A DNA stretch of 64,000 nt from Bacteroidales bacterium UBA1176 (GTDB lineage: Bacteria > Bacteroidota > Bacteroidia > Bacteroidales > WCHB1-69), in assembly GCA_002311645.1 (NCBI GenBank), contig DBYW01000011.1:210-64209 (forward strand), read 5' to 3'. The notes beneath the pieces are model-generated. The model ran no database searches and was not told the origin of the DNA. It saw nothing but the letters and a program-made list of their open reading frames with translations. This document shows positions 44,973 to 53,204 of the stretch, piece by piece. The position numbers and the translations under genes were made by a program. Positions within the stretch are counted from its first letter, which is position 1; every line of letters begins with the position of its first letter.

Positions 44973-45579
44973 TTGTGATTTTCCCGCACACCGTCCCTTC
45001 CCAGGGGTTGCAGCGCTCGTTCCCTACCAACCCTGGCAGACCTCTGGCCTGCCAACCACCAACAACCAAAGACCCCATAGTTCATAGCCATAGTTCAAAG
45101 TTCCAACGACCAACCACCAACGACCAACCACCAACAACCATATTTTCTACCGAGCTCTTGCCCCTACCGGGGCCATGCGGCATCTTACAAATTGTCTCCC
45201 TTTCGCACCGGGGAGGCGCAATGCTTCGTGGCAAGTGACTCCCGCGGTGCGATGTGTGTCCACCGCGCATCCCAGCACCACACTTGCTACGCTTCGTGTG
45301 GTGTTACAAAAAGGAAGGCCTCTTCGAGGCCGATTCAATTACATTGTCATTTTCCATTCAGACGTGTTCCGAAGGAACACCCTTCTCTGTAACCCCACAC
45401 GGCCGTGTGGGGTGGAACGACGGCACAGAAAACCTCTCGCGGCGCGGGAGTCGGCATCCAAGATGCATGAAACTTGCTCGCCGCGAAAGGGAGACGTAGG
45501 AAAAATGTGTTGTTTATCCCGGCCTGGTGCCATCATGTATATAACCACCTTAATTTTTTAATTTCTTAATTATCAACGT
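44973..45579. other. Long intergenic region without a convincing gene
   Basis: It contains CCAACGACCAACCACCAACG-type repeats (about 45103-45140) and GC-rich stretches with hairpin-forming pairs such as CACACGGCCGTGTGG near 45400. A 128-codon frame at 45175-45561 has a composition more like translated repeat than protein (Arg/Cys/Pro-rich, no start context). Confidence 0.55.
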
Positions 45580-45677
45580 CAAACACCAAACACCAAACAC
45601 CAATAACCAATGTCCAATAACCAATGTCCAATAACCAATGTCCAACATCCAATGTCCAATATCCAACGGCCAATAAC
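45580..45677. repeat. Degenerate tandem array (CAAACAC and CCAATAACCAATGT phrases)
   Basis: Three CAAACAC units lead into imperfect CCAATAACCAATGT units of about 14 nt that run to the MATE stop codon. There are no unique spacers of constant length, so it is not a CRISPR array. Confidence 0.8.
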
Positions 45678-46960
45678 TAAACAAATCTCTTGACGCCCAA
45701 TTGCATCAGCAATCCTCTCAATACGAGGAACAGCAGAAAAGCTATCCATAATCCATTGTTGCCCAATGTGTTGTGCAGGGCGTAGTAGGCAATGAAAAAG
45801 GCAGCGGTGGCCGCGAACATCACGTTGCGCATCGCCTTGGACGCCGTGGCTCCGATGTAGATGCCGTCGTAAATGAAGGCTGCAAATCCCGCAAAAGGTA
45901 CCATCACCGTCCAGATGATGTACTCCATGGCCTTGTCAATGACTTCCACTTTGTCGGTGAGGATGCTGAGCAGACCACGTCCGCAGAGGGCATATAGCAC
46001 GGTAAACACCGCCGCCAGTCCTGTCCCCCATAAGAGCAGCAGGCGGATGACCCGGCGCAGGGATTGGTTGTCCTGTGCTCCCACATAGCGTCCCACTAAG
46101 GACTCACCGGCATAGGCGAAGCCGTCCATGATGTACGACAGCAGTGTGAAAAGCTGCATCAGCAGTGTGTTGGCGGCTAACACCTCATCGCCCATCTCGG
46201 CGGAGATGTAGGGGATGAAGGTGAACACGGCGATGAGGCATAGCGTCCGCAGGAAAATGTCGGCATTGATCTTGAAGAATCGTACCATCTCGTTGATTTT
46301 CAGGCTTTCGCGAATGTTGATGTCATGGCGCATCTCCCCGTATTTGTAGAACCAGATGACTACGGCCATGGCGAGTCCCATGTATTGTGCGATTACGGTG
46401 CCCCACGCCACGCCTGCGATGCCGTAGTGCAGCACAAAGACAAACACCAGGCTGCCGACGATGTTGACGAGATTCAGGATGATGGCAATCCACATGGGGG
46501 CCTTGGCGTTCTGCATACCGATGAACCATCCCTTGAGGGCATAGAGGCCCAATGTGGCAGGTGCTGCCCAAATGCGGATGTGGAAGTATATCATCGTCAG
46601 GTCAAGGGTCTCTTGGCTGGTGTGAATCCATCGGCGGCAGAGGAGGTCGATGGGCTGCTGCAGTGCGATGAGCAGGACGGCTGCGCATAGTGCGATGGCC
46701 ATGCCCCGCACCAAGATGCGCAGGCACTCCGCGCGGTCCTCCGCCCCATAGGCCTGTGCGGTCAGGCCGCTGGTGCCCATCCGCAGGAATCCGAAGTTCC
46801 AGTAGACAAGGTTGAAGACCATGGTGCCCAATGCAATGGCTGCGATGTGGCTGGCCTGGCCGATGTGTCCCACAATGGCAACGTCCACCATCCCCAATAG
46901 GGGCACGGTGATGTTGGTGATGATGCTCGGCACGGCAAGGCGTAAAATCTGCTTGTTCAA
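45677..46960 (-). CDS. MATE family multidrug/cation efflux transporter
   Basis: A 427-residue protein with about 12 membrane segments. The N-terminus LRLAVPSIITNITVPLLGMVDVAIVGHIG and GTSGLTAQAYGAED are characteristic of DinF-type MATE proteins. The start is placed at TTG 46960 (MNKQILRLAVPS) because a clean -7 box lies at 46987-46980; ATGs at 47002 and 47041 would lie upstream of that transcription start. It exports cationic compounds using an ion gradient; the substrate is unknown. Confidence 0.9.
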   Translation of the reverse strand: MNKQILRLAVPSIITNITVPLLGMVDVAIVGHIGQASHIAAIALGTMVFNLVYWNFGFLRMGTSGLTAQAYGAEDRAECLRILVRGMAIALCAAVLLIALQQPIDLLCRRWIHTSQETLDLTMIYFHIRIWAAPATLGLYALKGWFIGMQNAKAPMWIAIILNLVNIVGSLVFVFVLHYGIAGVAWGTVIAQYMGLAMAVVIWFYKYGEMRHDINIRESLKINEMVRFFKINADIFLRTLCLIAVFTFIPYISAEMGDEVLAANTLLMQLFTLLSYIMDGFAYAGESLVGRYVGAQDNQSLRRVIRLLLLWGTGLAAVFTVLYALCGRGLLSILTDKVEVIDKAMEYIIWTVMVPFAGFAAFIYDGIYIGATASKAMRNVMFAATAAFFIAYYALHNTLGNNGLWIAFLLFLVLRGLLMQLGVKRFV

Positions 46961-46979
46961 GGCTCTTGTTTTAAAACGG

Positions 46980-46987
46980 CAAAAGTA
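46980..46987 (-). promoter_or_regulatory. -7 box (TACTTTTG) for the MATE gene
   Basis: Exact TAnnTTTG match on the minus strand, 19 nt from the TTG start at 46960. This spacing fits the short-leader pattern seen throughout the window and decides the start. Confidence 0.6.
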
Positions 46988-47015
46988 CAAAAAACGCTCC
47001 ATATCTATTTTTTTG

Positions 47016-47023
47016 TATCTTTG
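47016..47023 (+). promoter_or_regulatory. -7 box (TATCTTTG) for the YqgE gene
   Basis: Exact TAnnTTTG match, 22 nt before the ATG at 47046. It is divergent from the MATE promoter 28 nt away. Confidence 0.65.
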
Positions 47024-47045
47024 CGCTGCAAAAAAATGCATTTAA

Positions 47046-47627
47046 ATGCCTTACAATAGTGACTTGTTGAAAGTTAAGCAGACGGAATACTCGCTGACGG
47101 CGGGAAGGATACTGATATCCGTGCCCTACTACAACGATGCTTTTTTCAACCGGTCGGTGGTCCTGCTGACGGATTATGACCAGCAGCATTGTGCGGGGCT
47201 GATTGTCAACCATAGGTTGCCCTTCCCGGTGCGCGACCTCGTGGACGAGCTGCCGATAGACGCCCCCATGCATCTCGGCGGCCCGGTGATGCCCACCGCA
47301 CTCTTCCTGCTGCATAATTATAGTGAGAACGAGGCCTCCGCCCGTATTGTGCCCGATGTTTATGTGGGGTACGACAAGACTCTGCTGTCGCTCATCTTGA
47401 ACCATGCGGTTGCCAACTTGCGCTACAAGTTCTTGATGGGCTACGCCGGTTGGGCGCCAGGCCAGTTGGAGGGCGAGTTGCGCAGAAATATGTGGGTGAT
47501 CGGCAACCCGACGTCGGACCTTGTGTTCCGCACCGAACCCGAAAAGGTCTGGGAACAGGCCGTGCGGATTTTAGGCCCTGAATACAAACATTGGCTGCAA
47601 GTCCCCAAGTTCATCAACCTTAATTAA
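47046..47627 (+). CDS. YqgE/AlgH family protein (UPF0301)
   Basis: A 193-residue cytoplasmic protein. The family motifs are clear: LTAGRILISVPYYNDAFFNRSVVLL, GLIVNHRLPFPV, HLGGPVMP and FLMGYAGWAPGQLEGEL. The molecular function of the family is not established; AlgH homologues are linked to gene regulation in some bacteria. It is convergent with the following lipoprotein gene. Confidence 0.93.
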   Translation: MPYNSDLLKVKQTEYSLTAGRILISVPYYNDAFFNRSVVLLTDYDQQHCAGLIVNHRLPFPVRDLVDELPIDAPMHLGGPVMPTALFLLHNYSENEASARIVPDVYVGYDKTLLSLILNHAVANLRYKFLMGYAGWAPGQLEGELRRNMWVIGNPTSDLVFRTEPEKVWEQAVRILGPEYKHWLQVPKFINLN

Positions 47628-47664
47628 GAGGGGATTTTGTTCTGTTGTAAGTGGTTGTAATATA

Positions 47665-49359
47665 TTATCTTGCCTCGTCTATGTTAAAGTCTTCCTCTAA
47701 ATCCCAGTAGGCACGGACAGTAAGACCTTTCGTGAAATAGATGATCGGCTCGGGTTGTATGCTGTGGTGATAGTCGCCCGTGTCCCAACGCCCGTTGCCG
47801 TTGAGATCCAAGATGGCGCGGAGGGAATAGTTGCCAGGTTCCAGATGCTCGTAGCGGATAGTGGCATCCTGCGTCAAAATATCCTGCTGTACAATACTTG
47901 TTCCGCTGAAAAGCTGCATGATGACGGGACATGTGATCGTGCCCAACTGGTAGTTGAGCGTGATGTCGCCATATTCTTTCTCCGATTTCATGGAGAAAGA
48001 GCAACGTAAAGTGTCTTGTGTCAAACCGTTATACCCCAAAAACAGGGAGTCCGGAATCATGACGTCGTAATGTTTTTTGGTCTCGAAATTATAAAGGATG
48101 GGGATCTCGGTTATAAATCCATCGGGCACTTGCACTTGCACGATGACGGTGTCACCCTTGCCTTGCCGTTGTGAAAAGATGTAGACGGGGAACGAGTCTA
48201 ATGGCAGGATGGGGTAGGAGAACTGCAGCGTTAGCGGCTTGAAACGATGTCCTTCGTTCAGAAATTTGATTCTGAGATATTTGGGAGATCCGCCGCCACC
48301 TCCGCGTGTCGGACTGGTTTTGGCCTTGTAGGGCTTCAAAAGAACTGTGTCCGTATGGCCATTGGCAGTGAAGAGATAGGCCAAGGTGTCGAATTGCGGT
48401 GCCTTCAGATACCATGTGAGTGTGTCATGGCGGGAATTCCAAAGGTGAAAGTGGTCGATGCTGCCGGCTAAGCGGTCTTCTTCGAACTCCGTCACGGGTG
48501 TGGAGAATGGGAATTTGTAGACACCTGCTTCAGGGTTGTCGTAGTGTGCCAGTTTCGGGAAAGAGTCGGCTGCGATGAATGTCTTCAGCAGGATCTCGGC
48601 AGGTTGGGGCTCGGGCTCCTTTTCGGATGCCTCGGCCTGTTCGGTGCTGTCTTGCGCGACGGGCGGCGGGCAGGCTCTCACCAATTCCTTCTGGAACGCG
48701 ATGGCTTCGTTGGGTAAATCGTAGATGTAGTTGCTGTTGATGTCCTTGAGGGCGAATATCTTATAATCGCCGGAGGAGATGTTCTGGAAATGAAAGGTGC
48801 CGTTTTTCTGGCTCTTGGTGACGTAGTCGGGGATGGTGGTCAAAGGCAGGGAGTCGATGTCGCGACTGTAGAGCAGCACCAAGAAGTCCTCTTCGGGTGC
48901 GAGCGTGTTGGCGTTGATGAGCTTGCCGTCCAATTGGAACGAGTCGATGGCGGGGCCTGTGGAAAAACTGTAGTGGTAGAGCGGTATCTTGTTGCCTTCG
49001 TGATAGTCCTGTATGCAATTGGAGAAGACGACATTATAGGTCGTGTTTTCGCGCAGGGTGTCTTTGATCTTGATAATGAGGGTCTTGCCGCTGGTGGTGT
49101 AAGTGGGCTGATGTTGCAGGGGAGGGGAGAACATCACATTCTCGTTCGGGTTGTTGAGGGTGAAGAATTCGTCGAAGGTGATGTGGATCTGGTTGGCATT
49201 AAAGTTGACGCTTTGGTTCGCGGGCGTCTCCTTGGCCATCTTGGGAGGTGTGTTGTCGCGCGGCCCGCCGGTTGGAGTGACGACCTTGGCACAGCCCCCC
49301 GCGAACAGGGCGATTGCGACGAACCATTGCAGATATGTGGAATACCTTCTCAAGACCAC
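47665..49359 (-). CDS. Lipoprotein with N-terminal bacterial Ig-like (SbsA/Big_5) domain
   Basis: A 564-residue protein with the lipobox LFAGGC (Cys23). CAKVVTPTGGPRDNTPPKM and the following 100 residues (ANQIHITFDEFFTLNNPN, LRENTTYNVVFSNCIQDYHEGN) are the conserved start of a lipoprotein family widespread in Bacteroidota with an SbsA-type Ig fold. The rest is beta-rich, with a DLNGNGRWDTGDY segment near the C-terminus. Start codon GTG at 49359, 20 nt from a good -7 box. Function unknown; probably outer-membrane anchored. Confidence 0.85.
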   Translation of the reverse strand: MVLRRYSTYLQWFVAIALFAGGCAKVVTPTGGPRDNTPPKMAKETPANQSVNFNANQIHITFDEFFTLNNPNENVMFSPPLQHQPTYTTSGKTLIIKIKDTLRENTTYNVVFSNCIQDYHEGNKIPLYHYSFSTGPAIDSFQLDGKLINANTLAPEEDFLVLLYSRDIDSLPLTTIPDYVTKSQKNGTFHFQNISSGDYKIFALKDINSNYIYDLPNEAIAFQKELVRACPPPVAQDSTEQAEASEKEPEPQPAEILLKTFIAADSFPKLAHYDNPEAGVYKFPFSTPVTEFEEDRLAGSIDHFHLWNSRHDTLTWYLKAPQFDTLAYLFTANGHTDTVLLKPYKAKTSPTRGGGGGSPKYLRIKFLNEGHRFKPLTLQFSYPILPLDSFPVYIFSQRQGKGDTVIVQVQVPDGFITEIPILYNFETKKHYDVMIPDSLFLGYNGLTQDTLRCSFSMKSEKEYGDITLNYQLGTITCPVIMQLFSGTSIVQQDILTQDATIRYEHLEPGNYSLRAILDLNGNGRWDTGDYHHSIQPEPIIYFTKGLTVRAYWDLEEDFNIDEAR

Positions 49360-49379
49360 TGGATAATTGTTTGGCGATG

Positions 49380-49387
49380 CAAAAATA
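49380..49387 (-). promoter_or_regulatory. -7 box (TATTTTTG) for the Ig-like lipoprotein gene
   Basis: Exact consensus on the minus strand, 20 nt upstream of the GTG start. No clear -33 TTG. Confidence 0.65.
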
Positions 49388-49422
49388 GATTATTTTTTGA
49401 AATGCAGAAAGATTAAGGCAGT

Positions 49423-49884
49423 TTAAGGCATGGGTTGGTTGCGTTCTTCCTGCTCCTGGTTCTTGAAACTGTAGTAGTTGAGATCCGTGCGTTCGGTCCA
49501 GCCTTGCGAACGCCAGAAGGCGTTGCCGATCTCGTTGTGCTTCATCACCAACAGGCCGCTTTTTTTAATGCCCTCTTGCTCGGCAGCAGCGTAGACGGCG
49601 TGTAACAGCGCCTTGCCGATGCCTTGGTTGCGCAGGTCGCTGCGCACCACCGTATGGTAAATGTAGGCGCGTCGGCCGTCCATGCCGCACAAGATGACGC
49701 CCACCAAGTCGTCGCCGCGCAGCGCCACGAAGTTGGAGGTCGGGTTCTTTTTCAGGAACTTGCAGATGCCCTCCTCGGAGTCGTCATAGCCCCGCAAGGC
49801 CATGCCATCGGTCACAGACCAGAGGTGATATACTCGCGCATAGTCTTCCGCCGTCATCAGTCGTATGGTAATGTTGGGGTTCAT
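49423..49884 (-). CDS. GNAT family N-acetyltransferase
   Basis: A 153-residue protein starting MNPNITIRLMTAEDYARVYHLW. The acetyl-CoA motif is VVRSDLRNQGIGKALLHAV, followed by KHNEIGNAFWRSQGWTERTDLNYYSF. The substrate is unknown. Start at 49884 is chosen because the family begins there and upstream ATGs lie across or beyond the promoter repeat. The final acidic/Gln tail is short. Confidence 0.88.
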   Translation of the reverse strand: MNPNITIRLMTAEDYARVYHLWSVTDGMALRGYDDSEEGICKFLKKNPTSNFVALRGDDLVGVILCGMDGRRAYIYHTVVRSDLRNQGIGKALLHAVYAAAEQEGIKKSGLLVMKHNEIGNAFWRSQGWTERTDLNYYSFKNQEQEERNQPMP

Positions 49885-49944
49885 TGTATTGTAAATTTCT
49901 GTTATCAAATATGTTGTGAATAGTTCTCTTGGTAAGAAGAGGCG

Positions 49945-49989
49945 GCAAATGTACATAAATTTTGAATATGCACAGACATGATGTATTTG
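49945..49989 (-). promoter_or_regulatory. Promoter segment of the GNAT gene, repeated from 44928-44972
   Basis: It carries the minus-strand -7 box TACATTTG at 49953-49946. It is the near-identical partner of the segment before protease copy 2 and is located about 60 nt upstream of this gene's start. Confidence 0.7.
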
Positions 49990-50075
49990 CCGTGTGAAGT
50001 GACGCATGCGTCTCTACAATCACACACGCAATCGAATGTTTCCCGCCACCGCGCCGGCACGCCCAAATAAAAACA

Positions 50076-50209
50076 GAATTATCCCTTTGAATCATGTGAT
50101 ATCTTTTCTGCGTTTTTCTGCGAGTTCTGCGGGCGTTTTTTTCCCCCGCAGACCACGCAGATTTTCGCAGATTATCATACCATTTTTTCAAGACTATAAG
50201 GGATAATTC
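50076..50209. repeat. MITE-like 134-bp imperfect palindrome
   Basis: The ends are perfect 12-bp inverted repeats (GAATTATCCCTT at 50076-50087 and AAGGGATAATTC at 50198-50209). The arms remain roughly complementary inward (TTCTGCG...CTGCGAG...CTGCGGG against CCCGCAG...CACGCAG...CGCAGAT) to a T-rich centre near 50135-50142. It has no coding capacity. It sits in the 50-kb-mark gap between the GNAT and HTH genes, a gap with no other gene. Confidence 0.75.
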
Positions 50210-50326
50210 CGTATAAAAAACGATATCCTGTGAACGGTTTTATCTGTAACTAAATTACTTTTTTTCCGTATATTTCTTACCGTAATTTTTTTAAAGATTT
50301 TGTTAGTAGATAAAATCCTCAATTAT

Positions 50327-50545
50327 ATGGCAACATATCCACACGTCGGTAAAATGATAAAGTCGCAGTTGAAAGCGCAAGGCCGCAGCGCTGTTTGGCT
50401 GGCTGCCCAGCTCAATTATGGCACGGACAATATATACAAAATCCTGCAGCGGGACCATTTGTCCACGGATGTCTTGTGGAAAGTGTGCGGGGTTTTGGAT
50501 CACGATTTCTTCAAAGAGATCTCCCAATGCATCTCGGGCGAGTGA
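50327..50545 (+). CDS. Small HTH (XRE-like) DNA-binding protein
   Basis: A 72-residue protein: MATYPHVGKMIKSQLKAQGR, then a helix-turn-helix (SAVWLAAQLNYGTDNIYKIL) and LSTDVLWKVCGVLDHDFFKEIS. The LxxDHDFFKxxS ending is typical of a small XRE-related regulator family in Bacteroidota. ATG 50327 is preferred over TTG 50300. It lies just ahead of the phosphosignalling cluster but is separated from it by a terminator. Confidence 0.82.
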   Translation: MATYPHVGKMIKSQLKAQGRSAVWLAAQLNYGTDNIYKILQRDHLSTDVLWKVCGVLDHDFFKEISQCISGE

Positions 50546-50549
50546 GTGC

Positions 50550-50577
50550 GGCCTGCAAGTCAGGCCTCTCTTTTTTT
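50550..50577 (+). terminator. Rho-independent terminator after the HTH gene
   Basis: GGCCTG (50550-50555) pairs with CAGGCC (50561-50566) across a 5-nt loop and is followed by TCTCTTTTTTT. It isolates the HTH gene from the cluster that starts at 50731. Confidence 0.85.
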
Positions 50578-50695
50578 AAAAAGCGTCTTATTCACATTGC
50601 ATTGTGAATATTATTTTCTATGAAAACCGCGCTTTGGTAAAATATTTACATATTCTGTTGTAAATTCGATGCTAAAGTTGTATGTTGATAAATTA

Positions 50696-50703
50696 TATTT
50701 TTG
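50696..50703 (+). promoter_or_regulatory. -7 box (TATTTTTG) for the phosphosignalling cluster
   Basis: Exact consensus, 27 nt upstream of the first cluster gene. A TTG at 50678-50680 gives a 15-nt spacer, shorter than ideal. No other -7 box of this quality was noticed in the gaps down to 61050. Confidence 0.65.
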
Positions 50704-50730
50704 CCTTTTAAAATATATTAAAGTTTAAAA

Positions 50731-51861
50731 ATGATTAGATGTGAAAATTGTGGCTGGAGCAATAATCCAGACGGAAGTACCACTTGTCAAAAATGCGATA
50801 GCCCTCTGATGAGAGCTTCTGCGTCTAATTCCAACGAAAAAGCGGCTCAAGAAGAAAAGGTTGAGCCCAAACCCAACAGACCGTTGCGTCAGACCATACG
50901 CGAGATACTGAAGGATCCCTCCCCAAAGGATTCCTCTCCCAAGGATTCTGAAAAATCCTCCAATGAAAGTCGTATGACGCAGAGAATCGGTAAAGTGGTT
51001 GAACCTGCCTCTTCTGAAAAGGAGGCCTCCGAACCCAAGTCTGAGCCCAAGACGGCGGAACAATCCAAGAGCACGGAGGCTTCTGCTCCTCAGGCCTCGG
51101 CGTGTCCTTCATGCGGATACCCTCTGCGCCCGGGCAGTCTGACGTGCCCCAAATGCAACACCTCCGTTGCCGCGCGCACCGTGCACGACAAACCCTCTCC
51201 GTTGAAGGGAACAGTCATAGAAGTTCCCCCGACAGAAGAGAAAGAGACGTCATCGGCACAGAAGAACACCGTTTATGAAGGCAACAACCCTCAAAAGGGT
51301 ACTTTTTTCCAGGGTAAAGACCCTCAGAAAAGCACCCGTTATGAAGGCTTTAATCCTCAAAAATCCACCCGTTATGAAGGTGTCAATCCGTTGAGGGCGA
51401 CGCGCCGTGAAGGCCAGTTCCCGCAAAAAGGCACTATCAATGAGCATATTGACGAGTCCCGGGAGCCGGTGAAGACCCCGAATCCTGCGTCCGCCGAGCC
51501 GAAGGTCGCCGAAGTTGTGAGTAAGGGTACGGTTTTCCCAAGTCATCTGACAGATGATGAGCCACAAAAGGGAAAATCCATCCGCATGACAGCCTTGAAT
51601 GTCGGTGAACGCCCCGATTTCGCTCCGATAGACCTTGAGTTCTCGGACAAGGAGGTTGTCCTCAACAGGGGCAATGTCGCTCCCAACGACCTCACGATCT
51701 CTCGTTCCGCACAGGCCCTGCTCACCTGCGAGGATGGACATTGGTATATAGAAAACAAAAGTCGCCTGTTGACCACTTCATTGGTCCTTGACAAAAAACA
51801 CGAGCTTCAGGATGGCGACATTGTAATCATTGGGGACAAAATGTTCAGAATCGGCTTCTAA
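50731..51861 (+). CDS. Double zinc-ribbon / FHA protein with 11-residue threonine repeats
   Basis: A 376-residue soluble protein. Zinc ribbon 1 uses Cys4, 7, 19 and 22 and ribbon 2 uses Cys125, 128, 139 and 142. A charged Ser/Lys/Glu linker joins them. Residues 180-235 carry threonines at exactly 11-residue intervals (T180, T191, T202, T213, T224, T235), each in a T-x-x-E/Q context, with a seventh at T161 (TVIE). The C-terminus (about 285-376) looks like an FHA domain (VVLNRGNVAPNDLTISRSAQALL, ELQDGDIVIIGDKMFRIGF). It is first in the cluster, 4 nt before the kinase-FHA gene, so the threonines are plausible kinase sites; phosphorylation is inference. Confidence 0.8.
   Translation: MIRCENCGWSNNPDGSTTCQKCDSPLMRASASNSNEKAAQEEKVEPKPNRPLRQTIREILKDPSPKDSSPKDSEKSSNESRMTQRIGKVVEPASSEKEASEPKSEPKTAEQSKSTEASAPQASACPSCGYPLRPGSLTCPKCNTSVAARTVHDKPSPLKGTVIEVPPTEEKETSSAQKNTVYEGNNPQKGTFFQGKDPQKSTRYEGFNPQKSTRYEGVNPLRATRREGQFPQKGTINEHIDESREPVKTPNPASAEPKVAEVVSKGTVFPSHLTDDEPQKGKSIRMTALNVGERPDFAPIDLEFSDKEVVLNRGNVAPNDLTISRSAQALLTCEDGHWYIENKSRLLTTSLVLDKKHELQDGDIVIIGDKMFRIGF
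51262..51450 (+). repeat. In-frame 33-bp repeat encoding T-x-x-E/Q units
   Basis: It encodes six consecutive 11-residue units whose Thr codons start at 51268, 51301, 51334, 51367, 51400 and 51433. Typical units read KSTRYEGFNPQ and KGTFFQGKDPQ. Codons vary between units, so the repeat is conserved more at protein than at DNA level. Confidence 0.9.
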
Positions 51862-51865
51862 GGTT

Positions 51866-53158
51866 ATGTCAACAATTGTAAAGCGTTGTGATTTCAAGAT
51901 AGATGACGTCATACAGGGAAGGTATGTCGTTCAAAAGGTGCTGGGCGAGGGTACATTCGGCAAGGTGTACAAGGTCACGGACAGACACGACCCCTCGAAG
52001 CCGGTGGCTTTCAAGCTGCTGAAATTGTGGGAAGTGCCCCCGACCATCCGCGAGGAACTCCAGCAGCGTTTCCAGATGGAGTTCGAGACGGGCCGCATCG
52101 ACAGCCCCTACTTAGTCCGCTCCATGGACTATGGCATCGAAGGCGGCAACCCTTTCTTCGTCATGGAGTTCTGTCCTAACGGAGACATCAGCAAGTTTAT
52201 ACCTTCCTCTCCTGCGGATGTGATTCCGGACGAGAAGCTGTGCGACATTTTCAGCAATGTGCTTTTAGGCTTGCGTATGCTTCACAGTTGTGGCAAGGTG
52301 CATCGCGACTTGAAACCCGAGAACGTTTTACTCAAGGAGAACGACTTTGCCGTGCTGACCGATTTCGGCATCTGCGGCGACCGCAATAACCGGATGACGG
52401 AGCGCAACATCTTAGGCAAGCCCATGCAGATGTTCGGCACATACGCCTACATGCCGCCAGAACAACTGCGGCGCGTTAGGGGCAATGCCACGGTACTCCC
52501 CACCACCGACATTTTCTCTTTCGGCGTGCTGGTATACCAGCTTATCACGGGCCGGCTTCCATTCGGCAGCATGGAAGACCAGAACCAGCTGGTGATGTAT
52601 CAGAAAAACGCCACCGCAGGGCAATGGGATCGCACCCAGCTCAACCGCTACGGTGTCCATCCCCGCTGGCGCGAAATCGTCGAGGGCTGCCTTGTGCCCG
52701 ACTACAAGGAGCGCTTCCAAAGTGTGGATGAATGCCTTAAATGCATACCGAATGTGCATCATTCCCATACGGAGAATGTCGCGGCATCCTATCAGGGCAA
52801 TGGCCGCCGGCTGCGTGTCATGCAGGGCGAGGAATACGGCAAGGTCTATGACTTGATGGCCCTGCTGAAAAGCCACGGCTCCTTGTTGTCCATGGGATGC
52901 AAGCCGGAAAACGACATCCATGTCCGCGAAGAACTCTCGTTTGTCATTTCCCGCCGCCATTGTACCTTGGAGACGGAAGACGGCGGGCGCACGTGGTTTG
53001 TGCGCGACGGACAGTGGATTGCGGACAAGCGCGAATGGTGCCGCTCCACCAACGGCACATTCCTGAATTCGACCGAAGTTACGCAAGACGGCCTGGAATT
53101 GTCACCGGGTGACATCTTGACCATCGGCGATGCAAAACTTCGATATGAAATCTTTTAA
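51866..53158 (+). CDS. Ser/Thr protein kinase with C-terminal FHA domain
   Basis: A 430-residue cytoplasmic protein. The kinase domain (about 20-290) has GEGTFGKV at 27-34, catalytic Lys50 in VAFKLLK, HRDLKPENVLL at 146-156, DFG at 166-168 and YMPPEQL in the activation segment. All catalytic residues are intact and it is an RD kinase. Residues 317-430 are FHA-like: LLSMGCKPENDIHV, ISRRHCTLE, STNGTFLN and LSPGDILTIGD. No membrane segment. Start 51866 is chosen because the upstream in-frame ATG lies inside the previous gene and the gap is then 4 nt. The FHA could recruit it to phosphorylated partners such as the upstream repeat protein. Confidence 0.92.
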   Translation: MSTIVKRCDFKIDDVIQGRYVVQKVLGEGTFGKVYKVTDRHDPSKPVAFKLLKLWEVPPTIREELQQRFQMEFETGRIDSPYLVRSMDYGIEGGNPFFVMEFCPNGDISKFIPSSPADVIPDEKLCDIFSNVLLGLRMLHSCGKVHRDLKPENVLLKENDFAVLTDFGICGDRNNRMTERNILGKPMQMFGTYAYMPPEQLRRVRGNATVLPTTDIFSFGVLVYQLITGRLPFGSMEDQNQLVMYQKNATAGQWDRTQLNRYGVHPRWREIVEGCLVPDYKERFQSVDECLKCIPNVHHSHTENVAASYQGNGRRLRVMQGEEYGKVYDLMALLKSHGSLLSMGCKPENDIHVREELSFVISRRHCTLETEDGGRTWFVRDGQWIADKREWCRSTNGTFLNSTEVTQDGLELSPGDILTIGDAKLRYEIF

Positions 53159-53204
53159 AATAGAAAACACAGTTAACTTTATTATTAATTAAAACAACAA
53201 TGCT

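Noticed and set aside
44902..45078. N-terminal extension of protease copy 2
   Set aside because: It would put 59 residues before a good signal peptide and would run through the -7 box at 44929-44936.
45175..45561. Possible 128-residue gene in the long gap
   Set aside because: Arg/Cys/Pro-rich, overlaps repeats and hairpins, and has no promoter or recognisable motif.
45580..45677. CRISPR-like array
   Set aside because: Units of 7-14 nt vary and there are no unique spacers; no cas gene is nearby.
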